Part shown: positions 62,735 through 64,000 of the stretch, piece by piece
Layout of the letters: every line of letters starts with the position of its first letter
Position numbering within the stretch: position 1 is the stretch's first letter
From: Nitrospira sp.
GTDB lineage: Bacteria > Nitrospirota > Nitrospiria > Nitrospirales > Nitrospiraceae
Length of the DNA stretch: 64,000 nucleotides
Assembly: GCA_005116895.1 (NCBI GenBank)
Contig: SWDO01000018.1
Coordinates: forward strand, 88,157-152,156
Direction: 5' to 3'
Made by a program: the position numbers and the translations under genes
Notes under the pieces: model-generated
The model's input: only the letters and a program-made list of their open reading frames with translations
Told to the model about the DNA's origin: nothing
The model's database searches: none

Positions 62735-64000
62735 CTACGGCCTAGCCGGCACGGCGTGAGAAAATCGCGTATTCCCGACCTCGTCAACCACTGCTACGGC
62801 AAACTTGTCCTTGGTAACCCGGACAAGACCGAAATTGTCGAAGCCCGACTCGTAATAGAGCTGGGTCGGATGCAGTCCATCATCTGTCGCGGTCAGCTTC
62901 CCATGCCGGGCAGACAATGGACCAGTGACATATTCATGAAAATCGATCACACCGTCCCGATCAGGATCATAGGCAGTGACCTGTGCGAGGTGTACATCGC
63001 CCGCCAGAAACACCACGTTCTTCAGTTTGTCGCTGAGAATCGTATCGACAATCACTTGCCGCTCCCGTTCAAAGCCCGTACCATCCGGCCCCCCTGCCCA
63101 ACCATCGTTGCCGGGCACCGTGGCGTCGCCACCCTTGGGAATCGAGAGCGGAACGGACGTCACGATCACTTTCCATGTCGCAGTGGATGTGCGCAACCCA
63201 TCGAGCAGCCACGCCAATTGCGTTGCTCCGAGCATGGTCTTGGCAGGACCATCTGGATCAGCATTGCGACTCCGGTATTGCCTGGTATCTAAAATGAAGA
63301 GTTCAAGATCGGCACCATACCGTACGCGTCGATACAGACGATGCGGATCGTCTACTGGAGAAGCGATGGGCCAGTACTCCCGCAACGCCTGCCGGCCGGA
63401 CGGCATCTGTTCCTCAAACGGCCCGGCAAAATTATTCCGAACCTCATGATCATCCCATACCACATACACCGGCGTGGTCTCCAAGAATTGACGCAGAGCC
63501 TCTGCACCACGTTGATAGCGATGGCGAGCCCGATAGGTCTGCAGCGTGGTCGCTTTGAAGTCGGCGCCCAGCTCGTTCGGCGGGGAGGGGCAGATATCAT
63601 CGCTGTAAATCGTATCGCCGAGGAAGAGAAAGAAGTCGGGATGTTGTCGGCGGATGATATCAAAAATCGGATACCCGCCGGCTCCTTGGCGACATCGCTT
63701 CTGACCACCGAGATCTCCGCTCCAGGCAAACGTCACCGCTGCAGAGGTCTTCTCATCCGGCAGCGTGGTGAATTCGCCCCTAGCCACAAGACTCGCAGGG
63801 AGCTGCCTTGTGGCTTGGTCGGCAGAGCCGACCAGGACATGATACCGATAGCGCGTGGCAGGGCTCAGACCTTCGAGTGGAATCGTCAGGGTATAGTCCC
63901 TCTCCGAGGTCGTTATGATGGACACCGTTCTCGACACAGGTGCCACGACCGTCGCAAGCTTCGAGGCCCGCTCCCATCCCGAGACCGTAGCCCACTCAAT
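62735..64000 (-). CDS. PhoD-like alkaline phosphatase/phosphodiesterase, N-terminus cut by window edge
   Basis: The reverse frame is open through the right edge (the first visible codons read IEWATVSGWERASK), so the start lies outside. An N-terminal fibronectin-like domain (YRYHVLVGS) is followed by the metallophosphoesterase core: WSGDLGGQ, LFLGDTIYSDD, YVVWDDHEVRNN and FLAGDVHLAQV, giving the iron and calcium ligands. About 421 codons are visible. PhoD enzymes are exported phosphodiesterases that release phosphate. Confidence 0.9.
   Translation of the reverse strand: MEWATVSGWERASKLATVVAPVSRTVSIITTSERDYTLTIPLEGLSPATRYRYHVLVGSADQATRQLPASLVARGEFTTLPDEKTSAAVTFAWSGDLGGQKRCRQGAGGYPIFDIIRRQHPDFFLFLGDTIYSDDICPSPPNELGADFKATTLQTYRARHRYQRGAEALRQFLETTPVYVVWDDHEVRNNFAGPFEEQMPSGRQALREYWPIASPVDDPHRLYRRVRYGADLELFILDTRQYRSRNADPDGPAKTMLGATQLAWLLDGLRTSTATWKVIVTSVPLSIPKGGDATVPGNDGWAGGPDGTGFERERQVIVDTILSDKLKNVVFLAGDVHLAQVTAYDPDRDGVIDFHEYVTGPLSARHGKLTATDDGLHPTQLYYESGFDNFGLVRVTKDKFAVAVVDEVGNTRFSHAVPARP

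Overview
The window looks like a chromosomal segment of a Nitrospira-type bacterium (phylum Nitrospirota). It is moderately GC-rich, carries short co-directional operons, many secreted or lipoprotein hypotheticals with clear signal peptides, and unusual hairpin-forming repeats between genes. An ammonium channel of the Rh50 type (not the usual Amt type) lies at 29454..30725. As I recall the literature, this type is found in betaproteobacterial ammonia oxidisers and in clade A comammox Nitrospira, so a complete ammonia oxidiser is the best guess. No amo, hao or nxr gene is present to prove it.

Layout. 1-7.4 kb: a partial methyltransferase, an MBL-fold hydrolase, a Ycf46-like AAA+ ATPase coupled to an NlpC/P60-like lipoprotein, and small exported or membrane proteins. 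7.5-10 kb: a PilZ protein, an orphan Hcp, a trypsin-like protein and a nuclease-like hypothetical. 10.2-15.4 kb: glutamate synthase gltD and gltB; gltB has lost an internal block and changes frame. 15.6-21.6 kb: polyprenyl diphosphate synthase, a DUF1015 protein, an NtrC-type regulator, and MurU/AmgK for cell-wall sugar recycling. 21.8-24.7 kb: a small secreted protein fused in frame to a decayed chemotaxis receptor, a repeat-bearing spacer, and VanZ. 24.8-30.7 kb: GH57, galT, a shortened CCA-adding enzyme, tRNA-Arg, Rh transporter. 31.2-34.3 kb: a FlgO/CsgG-like protein, thiD and a heme-copper-oxidase-like membrane protein. 34.6-37.5 kb: a hydrolase, a hypothetical and PilT. 37.7-40.7 kb: accessory DNA with an internally deleted IS3-family element inside a gene and a BrnT/BrnA-like pair between two copies of a methyltransferase 3' end. 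40.9-52 kb: MOSC, PrmA, a membrane-anchored MutS-like ATPase, a giant LplT-PlsC-Aas fusion, an amidohydrolase, an ECF sigma factor, an HHH lipoprotein, UppP and LspA. 52-59.4 kb: IleS, NadA, then TPP riboswitch-terminator-thiC and a THI4-type thiazole synthase. 59.5-64 kb: a TPR protein, pseudo-receiver, YgfZ, truncated haemoglobin, and PhoD running off the right edge.

How the genes work together. thiC (HMP-P), thiD (HMP-PP) and thi4 (ADP-thiazole) cover both halves of thiamin synthesis, with thiC under TPP control. MurU/AmgK, UppP, polyprenyl synthase and LspA belong to envelope synthesis and recycling. The Rh channel and GOGAT belong to ammonium uptake and assimilation, and the gltB lesion falls in that pathway.

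The most unusual structure is not a gene. At six intergenic places there are hairpins whose arms are built from a short word repeated imperfectly, with a different word at each place. In addition there are four degenerate copies of a ~115-130 bp element with a GTAC-stem core, and one ~195 bp element with long inverted ends. No CRISPR array, prophage or complete secretion system was seen.
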